DNA of 64,000 nucleotides from Ophioderma brevispina (GCA_023653785.1 JAMKCH010012406.1:1-64000); one strand, 5' to 3'. Shown: positions 25,346 through 35,759, numbered from the stretch's first letter. Numbers and translations: made by a program. The notes: generated by a model not told the origin, from the sequence alone.

Positions 25346-25384
25346 AGTTATTAACAAAAAAATATTATGGTTTAATATATATGG
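25343..25384 (+). promoter_or_regulatory. AT-rich start box 2
   Basis: CTAGTTATTAACAAAAAAAT followed by ATTATGG and TTTAATATATATGG reaches the ATG at 25,381. It is a second copy of the block at 24,843, and both starts continue M-(G/D)-T-E-N. Confidence 0.5.
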
Positions 25385-25518
25385 ATACAGAAAACAATAC
25401 CGTAAGGTTAATGAACCACCGGTATTACTCCAACACTGGATCCCCCCAAGGGCAAACACTAAGCATCCCAAACGGATTGAACAAGGAAAGAGGTGGGCAG
25501 AATGGACTAGGAAAATAA
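25381..25518 (+). CDS. small Polinton ORF, 45 aa, unknown
   Basis: An uninterrupted 45-codon frame starting MDTENNTVRLMNHRYYSNTG and ending NGLGK, with its ATG inside the AT-rich start box. It is polar, rich in Asn, Gly and Arg, with no membrane segment. It could be a complete small protein or the N-terminal piece of a frameshifted longer gene. I do not recognise it. Confidence 0.4.
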   Translation: MDTENNTVRLMNHRYYSNTGSPQGQTLSIPNGLNKERGGQNGLGK

Positions 25519-25624
25519 GGAAAAACCACAAAGTTAGAAGCCGGTGACAGCAAGCCCTGATTTTGAATGATCCAACCTGCGCAGCAAGCGAATTTTACAA
25601 CAAAGACACAAACGATTGGATGAT

Positions 25625-25774
25625 ATGGAGGGATTTGGTGCGGGTGGAATTATTGTTGGTATTGTATATTGTACTCAGCGTGGTGCAACAAGTGCCTGTT
25701 ACAAGTGCCCGACACGTGCCCGCAAAGCACTGCACAGTGTTCACACAAATACCCTCCACAAGTGTCTGCTGTAG
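25625..25774 (+). CDS. small Gly-rich membrane-type Polinton ORF, 49 aa
   Basis: The N-terminus MEGFGAGGIIVGIVYCTQ forms a short glycine-rich hydrophobic helix. It is followed by a Cys/Arg/Lys-rich tail (CYKCPTRARK) and a stop at 25,772. In another frame of the same stretch a proline-rich text ending EIPAPIGDPFDRA (stop near 25,809) is open, so a single longer protein with one shift is possible. One membrane helix plus a Pro-rich or basic tail fits small virion membrane proteins, but this is inference. Confidence 0.4.
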   Translation: MEGFGAGGIIVGIVYCTQRGATSACYKCPTRARKALHSVHTNTLHKCLL

Positions 25775-25832
25775 AAATTCCCGCACCTATAGGCGATCCT
25801 TTTGATAGGGCATAAGGTTTTTTCTGAAAAAT

Positions 25833-25851
25833 ATATTTCTTATAATATATG
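25833..25851 (+). promoter_or_regulatory. AT-rich start box 3 (TATAATATATGG)
   Basis: TATATTTCTTATAATATATGG overlaps the ATG at 25,849, which begins MDVNTII. The frame joins the 43-codon ORF at 25,872 only through a one-base shift. Confidence 0.45.
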
Positions 25852-25871
25852 GACGTGAACACAATTATCAA

Positions 25872-26003
25872 ATGGTGCTTACCATCAGCAGGTCTGGTGG
25901 CACTTATGTGACAACTCAGTGCTTGCAAAAAGCTTTCAAGGTGAAAGCCAAGGCTGATTTGGGTCAATTCAATCTCAAAGATAGCACAAATGTTAATAGG
26001 TAA
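25872..26003 (+). CDS. small basic Polinton ORF, 43 aa
   Basis: An uninterrupted frame from ATG 25,872 to TAA 26,001, beginning MVLTISRSGGTYVTTQCLQK and continuing into a Lys/Ala-rich AFKVKAKADLG segment. The net positive charge suggests a nucleic-acid or virion-core role, without family support. The start box at 25,833-25,851 just upstream suggests that the original start was 25,849 in another frame. Too short to assign. Confidence 0.4.
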   Translation: MVLTISRSGGTYVTTQCLQKAFKVKAKADLGQFNLKDSTNVNR

Positions 26004-26102
26004 TAATATACATAGCAATGGAGACTACCTAAAAAGCTCTTATCAAACAAGCATCTACCGCCAAAACATAAAATGTCAATCCACCAAGATTAAAAAAACA
26101 AT

Positions 26103-26117
26103 ACAATATAATATATG
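26103..26117 (+). promoter_or_regulatory. AT-rich start box 4 (TATAATATATGG)
   Basis: AATATAATATATGG overlaps the ATG at 26,115, which opens MASEIAMMVEVH before a stop. It is the same 12-base core as at 25,840-25,852. Confidence 0.45.
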
Positions 26118-26889
26118 GCATCTGAAATAGCAATGATGGTGGAGGTGCACTAACAAGCTCCTTGCATGTTCTGGAAGTTAATCTTTCTTTCAGTCACTAA
26201 GGGATAGGCAGAACGCAACGGACATAATATAGCAATGTGAAAAAATGACAATACTGAACGGGAATGGAGAACAGCGCCTTAACGCATGATTTATAATCAA
26301 AAATTAAAGGAACAAGTACATGCAGAACAACATTTCATAAAATGTTGATGAAGCTATGCAAGAACATTATTATTAACTGGTGAGAAACTTGAAATGGCCT
26401 CCCGAGCCGCCAATTATAAGTTGTCTACATGAAGATGACATGGTTAAAATACAAAACACTGAGCTGGCAATTGTAGGTGTTGACTTATAATACTGGGGAT
26501 ATTTAACTTACAGATTATTAGCTTCACTCCAAACAATATTCCATTCAATCGCTTTTTTAAAGATCGCTTAACGGGCAAAAATTGATAAGGAAATATAACG
26601 CCGGCTTCATATCATCCGCGGTAAATAACATAAACAAAACAATATTTGGTGATAAGATAAGGATATGATGGAGTATTTGGAATCAATGATCATTATTATT
26701 TTAAAACGTAAATTTTTAATATTTTTAAGATATATTTAATATCTGAACACCATTGAACTAGCTCTGCATACTAACTCCCTAGGTGTAAGGGAGGTTTATC
26801 ACCAGTAAGCGCTATAAAGAAGTGAGATGTGTATTATAGTAAATGGACAACTTTAAGTCTTTAATATTCTTAAACTTGGGCGAGATGTT

Positions 26890-27240
26890 CACGAATGTTC
26901 TTGTTATTCAATGTCCAGACGTATCTTGCTTAAAACTGCTATTTTGAGTATTTTATACCTAGGAATTTCGATGAGCCTTTCCATAAAATGTTTTCAGGAT
27001 TAAATTCAACTTTGATGGTTTAATATGCACCATTGGAATTGTATAGAAGCTTCATACCTATTAGGCAAGGCGCCCCACATTTAGGGCAGATTGAAATAAG
27101 TTCATCAAAGATTGCATTTCAATTATGTTTAGGACAAAAGATCTTTATTCCTTTATCACACAGCTCTTTCAGCTATTTCCCTTCTTCGTTTTTCATACTC
27201 AACATCGCTAATTCTACCGCTTTTCTGTAATACTCATTAA
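26890..27240 (-). pseudogene. zinc-ribbon-containing Polinton fragment
   Basis: On the minus strand a helical start (YYRKAVELAMLSMKNEEG, about 27,235-27,180) is followed by FCPKHN (about 27,140-27,123). Then comes ICPKCGAPCLIGMK (27,092-27,051), a Cys/His pair plus Cys pair arrangement typical of a treble-clef or zinc ribbon. Readable text continues to about 26,950 in shifted frames. Known roles of such ribbons include nucleic-acid binding; the specific gene is unknown. It lies divergently just upstream of the integrase start. Confidence 0.5.
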
Positions 27241-27305
27241 AATGTTCTTAGGTGCTAATAATCCGTAGTCAATAAATTATCGCCATTTCTATATATAACA
27301 AAACA

Positions 27306-28370
27306 TGTCCTCAAAGAACGACAAATGTTCCAAAATTTATTACAGTCCCAAGAGTTACTGGCGTGGCATTGCTGCGATAAAAAGAAGCTGCATCAGTGCG
27401 GGGTTTTAACAGGTGGCACAGATTTGTAAAAAAAACAAGCCATGTTGGCAAATATATTTAACCCGCTCCAAAATATGTACCAAGACCTAAATTCGACATT
27501 ACCATTCCCAATCACAAAACATCAGAGGATTTACGGTTCTTCCTCATGACAGCGTACCATTTGGTAGGTCCAAAAGACGCAAAAATATAAGTATGCTTTG
27601 ACAGTAGTAGATATCGCATCTCGTTATAAGGAAGCGGAACCATTATCTACGAAGGAATCTACAAAAGTTGCAGATGCATTTTCTAAAAATTTACAAGAGT
27701 GGACCACTGAAATGCCTAAGGTCCTAAGTAGTACAAGTTACCCTGGTCGGCGATTCATGGGAAACGTAAACAAATTAATGAACTCGCATAATGGTGAAAT
27801 AAGAGAGGAGACAGGGGCCTACACAGAGCTTCAAGAAATTGTTGAAAGATTTACTCGAACATTAGCCGACCCCCATAACCGTTTGTTTGGTCATCAGTAT
27901 GCTCAAGAAATATTGTTGGAGGCCAAGCGGAAGGAAAAAATGTTAGATCTTAAGAATGGGTGTTCCGTCTACCAGAGGTTGTCAAAGCGTTGAATGATGA
28001 AACCACTCGGCTAATAGAAGAAGCCTTGTCGGACCAAAAAAATAAAACTGGTTAAGGTGCAAATCATCAGCACTTACCAAAGACAATGACTGAACAAGCG
28101 GATTACCACCCAAGTTGGGGTAAGCCTTATTTATAAGCAACAGGGTGAATTGGAAGGCGGAGAGCGCAGAAGAGCAATGATCCAATATGGTCTGTGGATA
28201 TCTATAGACTAGAGCCGTGGCTGTATGCCAAAGCAAGGTGAGACCTATTTTGTATTATTGAATAGTATAAAAGAGGATGTGTACGCCGAAGGGGAAAATT
28301 GTTACTCGTGTACCCACCGGAACACAAAATTACATCCTGATGGTGTCTTGCTGCCAGGTGGTATAAAATG
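27306..28370 (+). pseudogene. Polinton integrase (rve/DDE), broken
   Basis: The start is ATG at 27,306 (MSSKNDKCSKIYYSPKSYWR), preceded by TATATATAAC. The RNase H-like core contains TVVDIASRYKEAEPL (27,601-27,645) with the first catalytic Asp, and IVERFTRTLADPHNRLFGHQ (27,838-27,897) with the catalytic Glu. The region expected to hold the second Asp reads SYPGRRFMG, so that residue is not visible. A C-terminal DNA-binding part carries QGELEGGERRRAM (about 28,141-28,180). Stops and shifts follow 27,993, and the product would have been about 350 residues. This enzyme class inserts Polinton DNA into the host chromosome. It is convergent with the polymerase gene. Confidence 0.85.
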
Positions 28371-28589
28371 ACCCAAATACGCTAGTGTATGACCCATCGG
28401 TCCTTGATCCAGCGCCTGGAGGAAAAGGGTGACAGAGAAAGAAATTTTTTTAATAAAATCGTATAGTGATGGTTCTACGCCTAACAGATTCATCCCATGA
28501 TGCGAGACTGTTTGATTAACAATGTTTCTTTAAGTTTTCATGATAGTATTTGTTTTTTTAAACGACATATTTTTTAACGCCTTTTAGCC

Positions 28590-31310
28590 TTTCGGATGTT
28601 GCCGCATCCTTACAATAGAAGACAGCTTGGTCTTAATCCTAATATTCAACGATTGGCACAACAAGACGCACATCTTTCATTTACAAAGCACCTTTTTGTT
28701 TGTAGTGGTGTGTAAGTAGGATCTGGGGGAAATCGCTGGCTATAAAAGTACATTTTGAGCTATATCGCGTTAAGTCATGGTGTGTATTGCATCAGAAAGA
28801 ATCAGTATCGGGGTTGTAAAGCAGGATTACGTTGCTGACCACATTGTCTTTCATTTGATTATAGAAGAAGTCACACATCAGTAGCTTGTTCAAAAAGAAT
28901 GCTCATTCCGACAGAACAGGTCGGTTTTGAGAGTAATCGATCTTTATCCATGTGTATTCCTGCCAAAGTTAGTTCAAAGATTCTTGTCGGGCACTGATGG
29001 TTTTGCTATAAGTTCCGATAGTTATCATCTCTTTGAAATTACTAGTTTGATATATACATGTTTTAGTAAATCTCCATATTTTACCAAACACAGAATTATT
29101 CATAGTTTGTACAGGTCTTTCTCAAATTGACTGTTGCTTGCTTATTAGCTCGGGTTCATTCTATATATCATGGTTCCATCCATGGATTTTGATCGATGCT
29201 TATAGGATTACGGTGAATTTTTTTGTTTCCAAGCGAAGTCTAAAGACCAAAATACAACGTAATTTCTGTAGTGTAACCGTATTGGTTTTGTCTCTTACAT
29301 TAGTACAAGTTTTTGATCTTGGTAATTGTTTTTCACCCAAGAGCTGCCGTTGATATAAGCAGATAGCCACTCATCTAATACTCTTCATACTTTCAGGTGC
29401 CAACGGATAATCAGTATGCATGTTGTGGAGTTCTTAGGTATTCAAATCAACTGCCAATATGCATCCTGTTGGTGATTGGGGAGAGTCCGAATGGTATATT
29501 CATCTACACTCACCCACCGGGAATTACCTGTTGGTAAAGACTGAGGACATCGCCAGCCCATAAAGGTGTTTGCATCTAAATAAATTATGTAGTTTGTTGC
29601 TTCATTGAGGTTACAACTGGATTAAGGGGGTAGATTTTGCATTAGCGTTGGACCTGACTAATTTCACACGGAGGCCTTTCAATAAATAGAAACAGATCAT
29701 AACTGTTAGTAATTACAAATGAATGCCTGTCTTTTCAAAAGTGCATCCCAACATAGTCCTGAGATGGGTAATAATGTGCGTGGTCTAATTCATTATTGTC
29801 TAATGCAAGTTGTCTGAAAATTTTTCAAAACCTCTGCCAAAAGTTAAAATCATCAGTTCAATTGATATAAAATCATGAAATATCTCCTAGATTTTGACAG
29901 CCAAATGGATGCCATACATTTTGTGGATGTTGATAGTCTTCTTCAGAAATGCACTCATCTGTAAGGCCAACTTTAAAAATTCTCAATGGAGGGTAATTGC
30001 ATCTCATAAAAGCGCTGCCAACCGTTCATATAATCATATGGGTAAACTCCTTTTAGGAGAATTCGTAGTCTGATTGATCAGGTTCAAACATGCTTGTCAT
30101 GCGAAATCGTCTGGTTATTACTTTTATAATTTTAAGAGAAGGACAGGTTAAGAATTGTGCACTTCGATAAATCGTAATTGGCGCAAAGAGAATGAAATAT
30201 ACTTTTTCCAATTATTGGGAACGGCATTTTAATCTGCCTTCTGTTTGGCGAATAGATTGCATTAATCAAAATGTGCATCGTATACTCTGAGATTTGAAAG
30301 AATACAGGATAAATTGTTCTGGATTTAGTCGAGTTCGTAAATTGCACGAGTTACTGTTGCGGCTCACGAACGTTCCTGTTAGAGACATGGTCTCGACTTG
30401 GCGGTATTCTCTTGGTTTCCTTGGACACCTTTCTTTCCAAGTGGGATTGGCAATGAGAACAGGGGTGGTATTATTGTTTAGGTGCCGTCCAGGAGGGTTC
30501 ATCTGATGGCGGGGGTTCTACAAATCTTTTATTTGATTCTGTTGGCCCAAGCTTGGCGAAACATTTCTGTGTATTAGATCCTCTGTAAACAATTGGTTGT
30601 CCTATGCTGCCGTCAGATCTCACAAGAGGAATAAGGAAAACCCACATGCTTCATGAATTTGTGTTCGTTGTATTGTCTGAGTTGGATCTAAATAGGGCCC
30701 CTCAATTTTCTTGTATTATCGATCAAAATCTGCGTAGAGTATAAAAGGTAGCGTTCATTTGTCGATGTGCCAGTGTTCGAATGTTAGTATGGATTTTTCC
30801 GGGGTGGGCATTTCTTTGATGGCTCTTTCGCCATCACCTCGACATTCGCATTTGTGTGTTAAAGCAAGTCTTCCTGTATAACAATGCAGGCAGCGTTCAA
30901 CGAAGTGCTACGTCTGTGTTTGTCTGATCGTAGAGTAAGCGGTTCAAGTATTTAATCCAAGGTAATGTAGAAAGTCCCATCTTCTAGGATTCTTCAATGA
31001 GCATCCAATTAATTCTAGGTATTTAAGAAGGTTGCTTGCTAACGGATTTTGCCACAATAAACAGTGGCTTTTCCTCTCAAGACATAATTGCAAGATATTG
31101 TTTTCTCTACTTTTGTAGTGACGACGGGGGTGGGGGTGTCAATGCCGGAGAAATCAAGTCCATCAGTCGTTGGATATTTGAGGGTGCTTTCAGCATCTGT
31201 TTAACAGGAAATAAGGCAGCCCTAATGGCCCATCTCAAGCAGTTATTATTGGTTTTGGTACAAATAATAGCAGGATTCTTTAAACTTTAGGTGGTAAGTC
31301 CATATAAGAC
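28590..31310 (-). pseudogene. protein-primed family B DNA polymerase of a Polinton, broken
   Basis: Reads leftward. An N-terminal piece TDGLDFSGIDTPTP lies at about 31,165-31,120, and a Cys-rich segment ERCLHCYTGRLAL near 30,900-30,860. DHVSLTGTFVSRNSNSCNLR (about 30,395-30,335) matches the conserved His/Cys region before the exonuclease-like part. KGVYPYDYMNG is near 30,045. Palm motifs are YLDANTFMGW (about 29,590-29,553; motif A), MNNSVFGKIW (about 29,104-29,075; motif B) and DTDS (28,809-28,798; motif C, both acidic residues intact). Readable text ends near GLRP (about 28,630). Many indels break the frame. The family replicates linear viral and Polinton genomes from a terminal-protein primer. 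The true N-terminus may extend beyond 31,310. Confidence 0.9.
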
Positions 31311-32373
31311 ACCACGCAGTGGTGGTAATTTGCTAGTTAACCATAGGTTTCAAGAAGTTCTTAAACCCGTTAAGTAGAACAATTCTCTTGCCATTATTAT
31401 TTTCTTTTAAAGGTCTACAAAGGGGCCATCAAGTGTAATCTCACTGATTGTATAGGGATTTGATTATGGTAAAATGTGGAGTATCGCGACGTGGGCCTTA
31501 TGATAAGTACTTTAAGAACCTAATTGCATGATTTCAACCCTCCCAAATTTTTGCCAAGCCATGGGTTTAGTACATTTATAATTTTGGTTTGATTTTTCAA
31601 AAGATAAGAACATCCTTCTCTGTTTTTTAACCTAAGGGACATTAAGTTCATAACACTTTGAAAAGTTCAATTGTAGATGTGGTTGTCTCAATTCAGAAAA
31701 GGAATGTGTATCTTGTGTGCCATTTTTTTTCCCCTTTTTAACTATCCTAGGGTTGTGATAAGTCTGTGTTTGTGGGTGGGAGGGTACTTGTCTTCAGGGC
31801 ATAAGGGCCCACAGAAACGCAATAAAGTCAACACCTGAATTCTGTTAAGTTTGACTTTGAGTAGACGAATTGTTTTCTTTGTTAACTCAACCAGTTTGTC
31901 ATTGTATGAAAACAACACAAACCATGATTTAAAGTTAAGTTATGCTCTACATAATACATCAAATTTTAAAATTGAATTTTTTAAATTCATCAATACGTGT
32001 TTGCATATGTATGCCAGATCATATTATGGATAATTATTCAAAATGTTTTTAAATATTCTGTGGCAAAATAATTTACTTTTCTTTCCAACATCATACATTT
32101 CCACTAAGGGTAACTCGGTGTCCACCATGATCAGAGCCTAGTGGGATTCTCGCAGGGACCATGCCAAGAAGTAATAATACAGGTCATTCCAAGTGAGTAA
32201 TATTAGTGCCCTACAAAAAAAAAGCCCGAGGATATATTCCCAAAAATAAAGGCGTTTTCCACCCTATCCAAGGTCATTCATTTATTTGCATTATATCGCT
32301 TTGACACCACTTAGTAATTGACCATAAAATTGTTTTTTTATTTAAAACAAATATTTGTCCTATTATATACACA
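31311..32373. other. Polinton interior, possible polymerase N-terminus
   Basis: The minus strand may hold further N-terminal polymerase sequence, since the family is usually longer than the part recognised, but no motif confirms this. A poly-T stretch near 31,725 and an open frame at 31,851-32,033 (+) are uninformative. Confidence 0.35.
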
Positions 32374-32541
32374 ATGGCAAGCATTACAAAAGAGCAGTTT
32401 GAATCAGTACAGGAAAAAGAAGGAACGCTAACGTATGTCAATCAAAATGCGGGTGAACAACAGAAGGCCAACATTTATATAAATTACGCAGTGAGAGATT
32501 TGAACACGCCAGTTTGGTGTGGGGAAATGGTGTATCTTTAA
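32374..32541 (+). CDS. small Polinton ORF, 55 aa, unknown
   Basis: ATG at 32,374 follows ATTATATACACA. The frame runs 55 codons, starting MASITKEQFESVQEKEG and ending WCGEMVYL before TAA. Readable basic text continues in another frame to about 32,660, so a frameshifted longer gene is possible. Composition is soluble and mixed-charge. I do not recognise the product. It is the last coding-like segment before the right TIR. Confidence 0.4.
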   Translation: MASITKEQFESVQEKEGTLTYVNQNAGEQQKANIYINYAVRDLNTPVWCGEMVYL

Positions 32542-33182
32542 ATCTACAGACGGAAAAAGAGTTTACTCACCTTCAAGTTTAACAAAAAGATAAAACAAAC
32601 CAAATTTCTTCCTCGTATGGACCGATCTAGTGGACTTGTTACGATCTAGAAAAAACCTACCCAGAAGTGATTATGCATTTGATTTAGTCTAAATTCTATT
32701 TCATATACTTCTGCGCTATCAGATTCCAACATTCGAATCAAGTCTAGCACGAATTTAAGCACTCCCTAAGTGTTCACTGCTGGATTTGCAAAAATTCATT
32801 GAAGAGATTGAATAATTCTATATCCTATACCAATTCCTTAGAGACCTGAATTGAAATCTTTGTGTTGACTCAACAGCCTTGACATATTCATATTGCTCTA
32901 GTTTCTATCTGACACGCAACCATGACAACGTAATTAGGATATGACAATGACTGGTAGTTTGTTGCATAGCCATGAAATATGTGATTCATAGGTGATTAAC
33001 AGCAATTGTGATGCCTGATACCACACACAGGAATTAGGAAACTTACCTGCTCCTGTTGTGGTAACATGAAGTAGAACTGGGCAAACGCACAGGGCACTCA
33101 ATAGAATCTCCAGTCAGCTTATAATGCTTTCAACTCGATAAAAATCAACTTCCGGCAAAAGTGGCATGCATGCACTTTTAAT
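32542..33182. other. no gene seen (Polinton interior, right)
   Basis: AT-rich sequence between the last small ORF and the right TIR. No frame can be supported. Confidence 0.5.
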
Positions 33183-34288
33183 TTGGCGATAGCGGTACAT
33201 TCATGATCGGCAACGTGGATGACATCTGCACGGTGGCTTAGAATGATCACAACACGAGTAATTGTAAAGCATTAAACACATTACACTGTAACTAACCGAT
33301 TCCCTGCGTGTGCACATGGTGTCGTTAAAAACCGAATTAGAAATCAATCCAAGCCCCACCAGCTATCTGTGCAGCAAGAGTGGAGTAGTAACCTAGTGTC
33401 CTGGAAGGACAATAGTTTCAAGATGACTGTATGATGATATTACGGGGTGTAAAGAATCTATAGACTTTAAAACAAGAACGCTTGCAACCGCCTTAGGCAA
33501 TGGTTAATTAAAATGGAAAAGGGCGGAAAAAATAAGGTCATAAACCCATATCTGTTGTGGGAGGATGAATATACATGTAGTCTAGACTCTGACAGAAAAA
33601 ACTTGCAAAAAAAGCCTTAGGCATGGGATTAAAATTGAATGAGGTAGACAAAGATAAAATTCAGCCGGGGCATTTCAACCCTATACAGTAGAATTGCACT
33701 TTAAAGCTGTGGTAGTCAGTGGTTTTTATGGACCATTAGGTTGTATTTTAGCTAACATGTCAGATTGCAGATTGATTTGCAAAATGGATTGGGGATTGGG
33801 TGAGGGGGGTTTTTTGGCGGTAAGAAATTGGTTAATATCGGCTCATCAAATAGGGGCCATGCACACAGCATCTATGAACCAAAGCACGCTCACAGCCACA
33901 CACAAGCACGCAAACAAACGCCACATAAGGCATGCACACAGTACACACAGAGCGCACACAGCCCACATAAAGCACATACACAGGCATCCGCAGACAACAT
34001 TAGCAAAATTAAAGCACACAGACACATATACACCTAGCCCCCCACAGCAATAGCACCTAAATACTAAAATTTCCAACTTACTAGACCACAATTGCACAAA
34101 TTTGACCAGCTTCCAAAATCAAGGCCGTAAAATGGCCCAAAATAACATCTTAAAAGTATTTGCGAAGTTGGAATTTTGAATTGGGTACCTAGAGTCATTT
34201 TTAGAGGGTAGTGAGGGCTTGGTTAAATCAGCTCAAATGGCGGTTTCGCGAGGATAGAATTGCCCAGAAACCCCCACTTACATATACT
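33183..34288 (-). repeat. Polinton right terminal inverted repeat
   Basis: Inverted copy of 14,027-15,113. Landmarks are TTGGCGATA at the inner edge, CCGCCTTAGGCAATGG near 33,490, a CACA-rich stretch (about 33,860-34,030, counterpart of the left TG-rich stretch), and CCCCCACTTACATATACT at the outer end. Confidence 0.9.
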
Positions 34289-35225
34289 CAGATCATATGT
34301 GAGGGAGATGTCAGATGATATGGAAAATAGGACCATGATAGGGTCAACCACTTATGAAGACGTTTTGTTAGGAAATTTTACTGGGGGTAATGACCTGAGC
34401 CAAATAGTGTTGGGGACTGTTCTATTTCTGATACATACAAATTCTCCAATGTTGATGGGAAAATTTGTGGGGAAAAAGGTGGCGATGGGTCACTTCACAT
34501 TAATAAGACAAACAAGCTCGTAATTCCTTGGGCACAAAAAATAGAAATGTGACCCCTATGATAACTGGTTCCCTCAAAGTAAAACAAATTGTAATGACCT
34601 TATAGTTAAAATACATAGAGCACATCTGAAATCATCTGAAGATACGAAAGACTTCTGACCACGGACCAAGCCAAATGCATGGCGTAACAACGGCTACCCG
34701 TTGACTACATACAGTCTGACAGTGACAGGAATGATGGTGTGTTGGACGATGTTACCCTTGGCTTGAATAGATGAAGAATAGCATATCAGAGAAACCAAAA
34801 TGCCAGGTGTGACAAATAATAAAAGAAAAGGCCACGACACAAAACAGGCAATTGCATTTCACAAACAAACAGGCGAATCTGTATTCGTTGACCAGTATTA
34901 AACTCTGCAGGCTGAGCATTATAAGCACGATATCGGTCCATCTTCATCAATGATGGGTGGATCCTTCTCCGGCCCGGCAGCCAACAATTCCTCTTCAGCA
35001 CAACAAATTCAATTCCATCCGTTTCTTTTCTTTTGTGCACTTTGTTTTCTACCTATCTGAAGAAATGCTTTATTTCAAACCATCTACATCTAGCAGATCA
35101 GGAATTAAGTACATATATTCACTTTCCCGACCTTTTTCGGGTCAGGAGACACCATGATTACGTTTACACAGTGTGTTGACACGATCAAACAAACTTGATT
35201 AGGCTCGTACACACCGATTGTGACT
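34289..35225. repeat. dispersed repeat, copy A, right part
   Basis: Collinear with 55,703-56,630. Shared pieces include GACGTTTTGTTAGGAAATTT, TACCCGTTGACTACA, TAAGCACGATATCGGT and TTTACACAGTGTGTTGAC. The right flank opens CAGATCATATGTGAG against the empty-site CATATCACATGTGAG. Confidence 0.9.
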
Positions 35226-35264
35226 TGTGTGATTGTATTATGCCATCTCGTCAATGGGCTACAT

Positions 35265-35759
35265 ATCGATATCTCCACATCATATACTGTGAAATACAGA
35301 AAAATGGCGATGAAAATCTACCGAACCAGTTCGTCGGTGAGGTCAATATTTAAAATAGCCGAAGTGTACTAACTGCAGTTATATCCTCTAATCACGGTAC
35401 AAATTTAAGCTGTATAGACTTTTTTTTTTGGGTGTAATTAAAAAAAAAAAACCAAAATTACACATTTTTCAATGCATGTTCAGTTAATACGACGAAATCG
35501 ATATCTGTCTTAAATAATTTTATTTTACAATCGGCGAAAATAGAATGTTTATGTAAAATGCGTTTAAATGAATACGATTTTTAAAATACGACAGTATGTG
35601 AGACACAGACATGCTAATTTTGAGAAAAACAACTAACATCTATATTGTAAAATCCATAATTATTGACTTTTTTTCCCACTTGCAGAACAAAGTAATAACT
35701 CAATTTTGTGAAAACTAGAAAATGTGCAATACGACAGTGTGCGATGCGGGCGACGATAT
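35265..35759. mobile_element. MITE with TCGTCGCCC... TIRs, copy 2
   Basis: Same family as 9,217-9,861. The left end ATCGATATCTCCACATCATA is a degraded TIR. The right end GATGCGGGCGACGATAT is well kept. The internal block GATTTTTAAAATACGACAGT is shared. TA flanks both ends. It is shorter than copy 1 through internal loss. Confidence 0.75.

Larger units (their letters stand above)
14027..34288. mobile_element. Polinton/Maverick element, 20.3 kb, degraded
   Basis: A self-synthesising, virus-like DNA transposon defined here by four things. First, long terminal inverted repeats of about 1.1 kb. Second, outer ends AGTAGTC... and ...ATACT. Third, relics of three diagnostic genes: double jelly-roll major capsid protein, rve integrase and protein-primed DNA polymerase B. 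Fourth, an unoccupied copy of its target at 55,703-55,708. Polintons characteristically make 6-bp target duplications. The empty site reads CATATC, the right flank starts CAGATC, and the left flank ends CATAT. A packaging ATPase and an adenovirus-like protease, usual in these elements, could not be identified by eye. All large genes carry several frameshifts and stops, so I infer an inactive copy, unless some breaks are assembly errors. Confidence 0.9.

Noticed and set aside
26390..26450. Walker A of a packaging ATPase (LIIGGSGG on the minus strand)
   Set aside because: Lacks the Lys-Ser/Thr of the P-loop and no Walker B or downstream motif is visible.
33694..34053. 119-codon ORF in the right TIR
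   Set aside because: Produced by a CACA-rich stretch; the left TIR counterpart reads differently.
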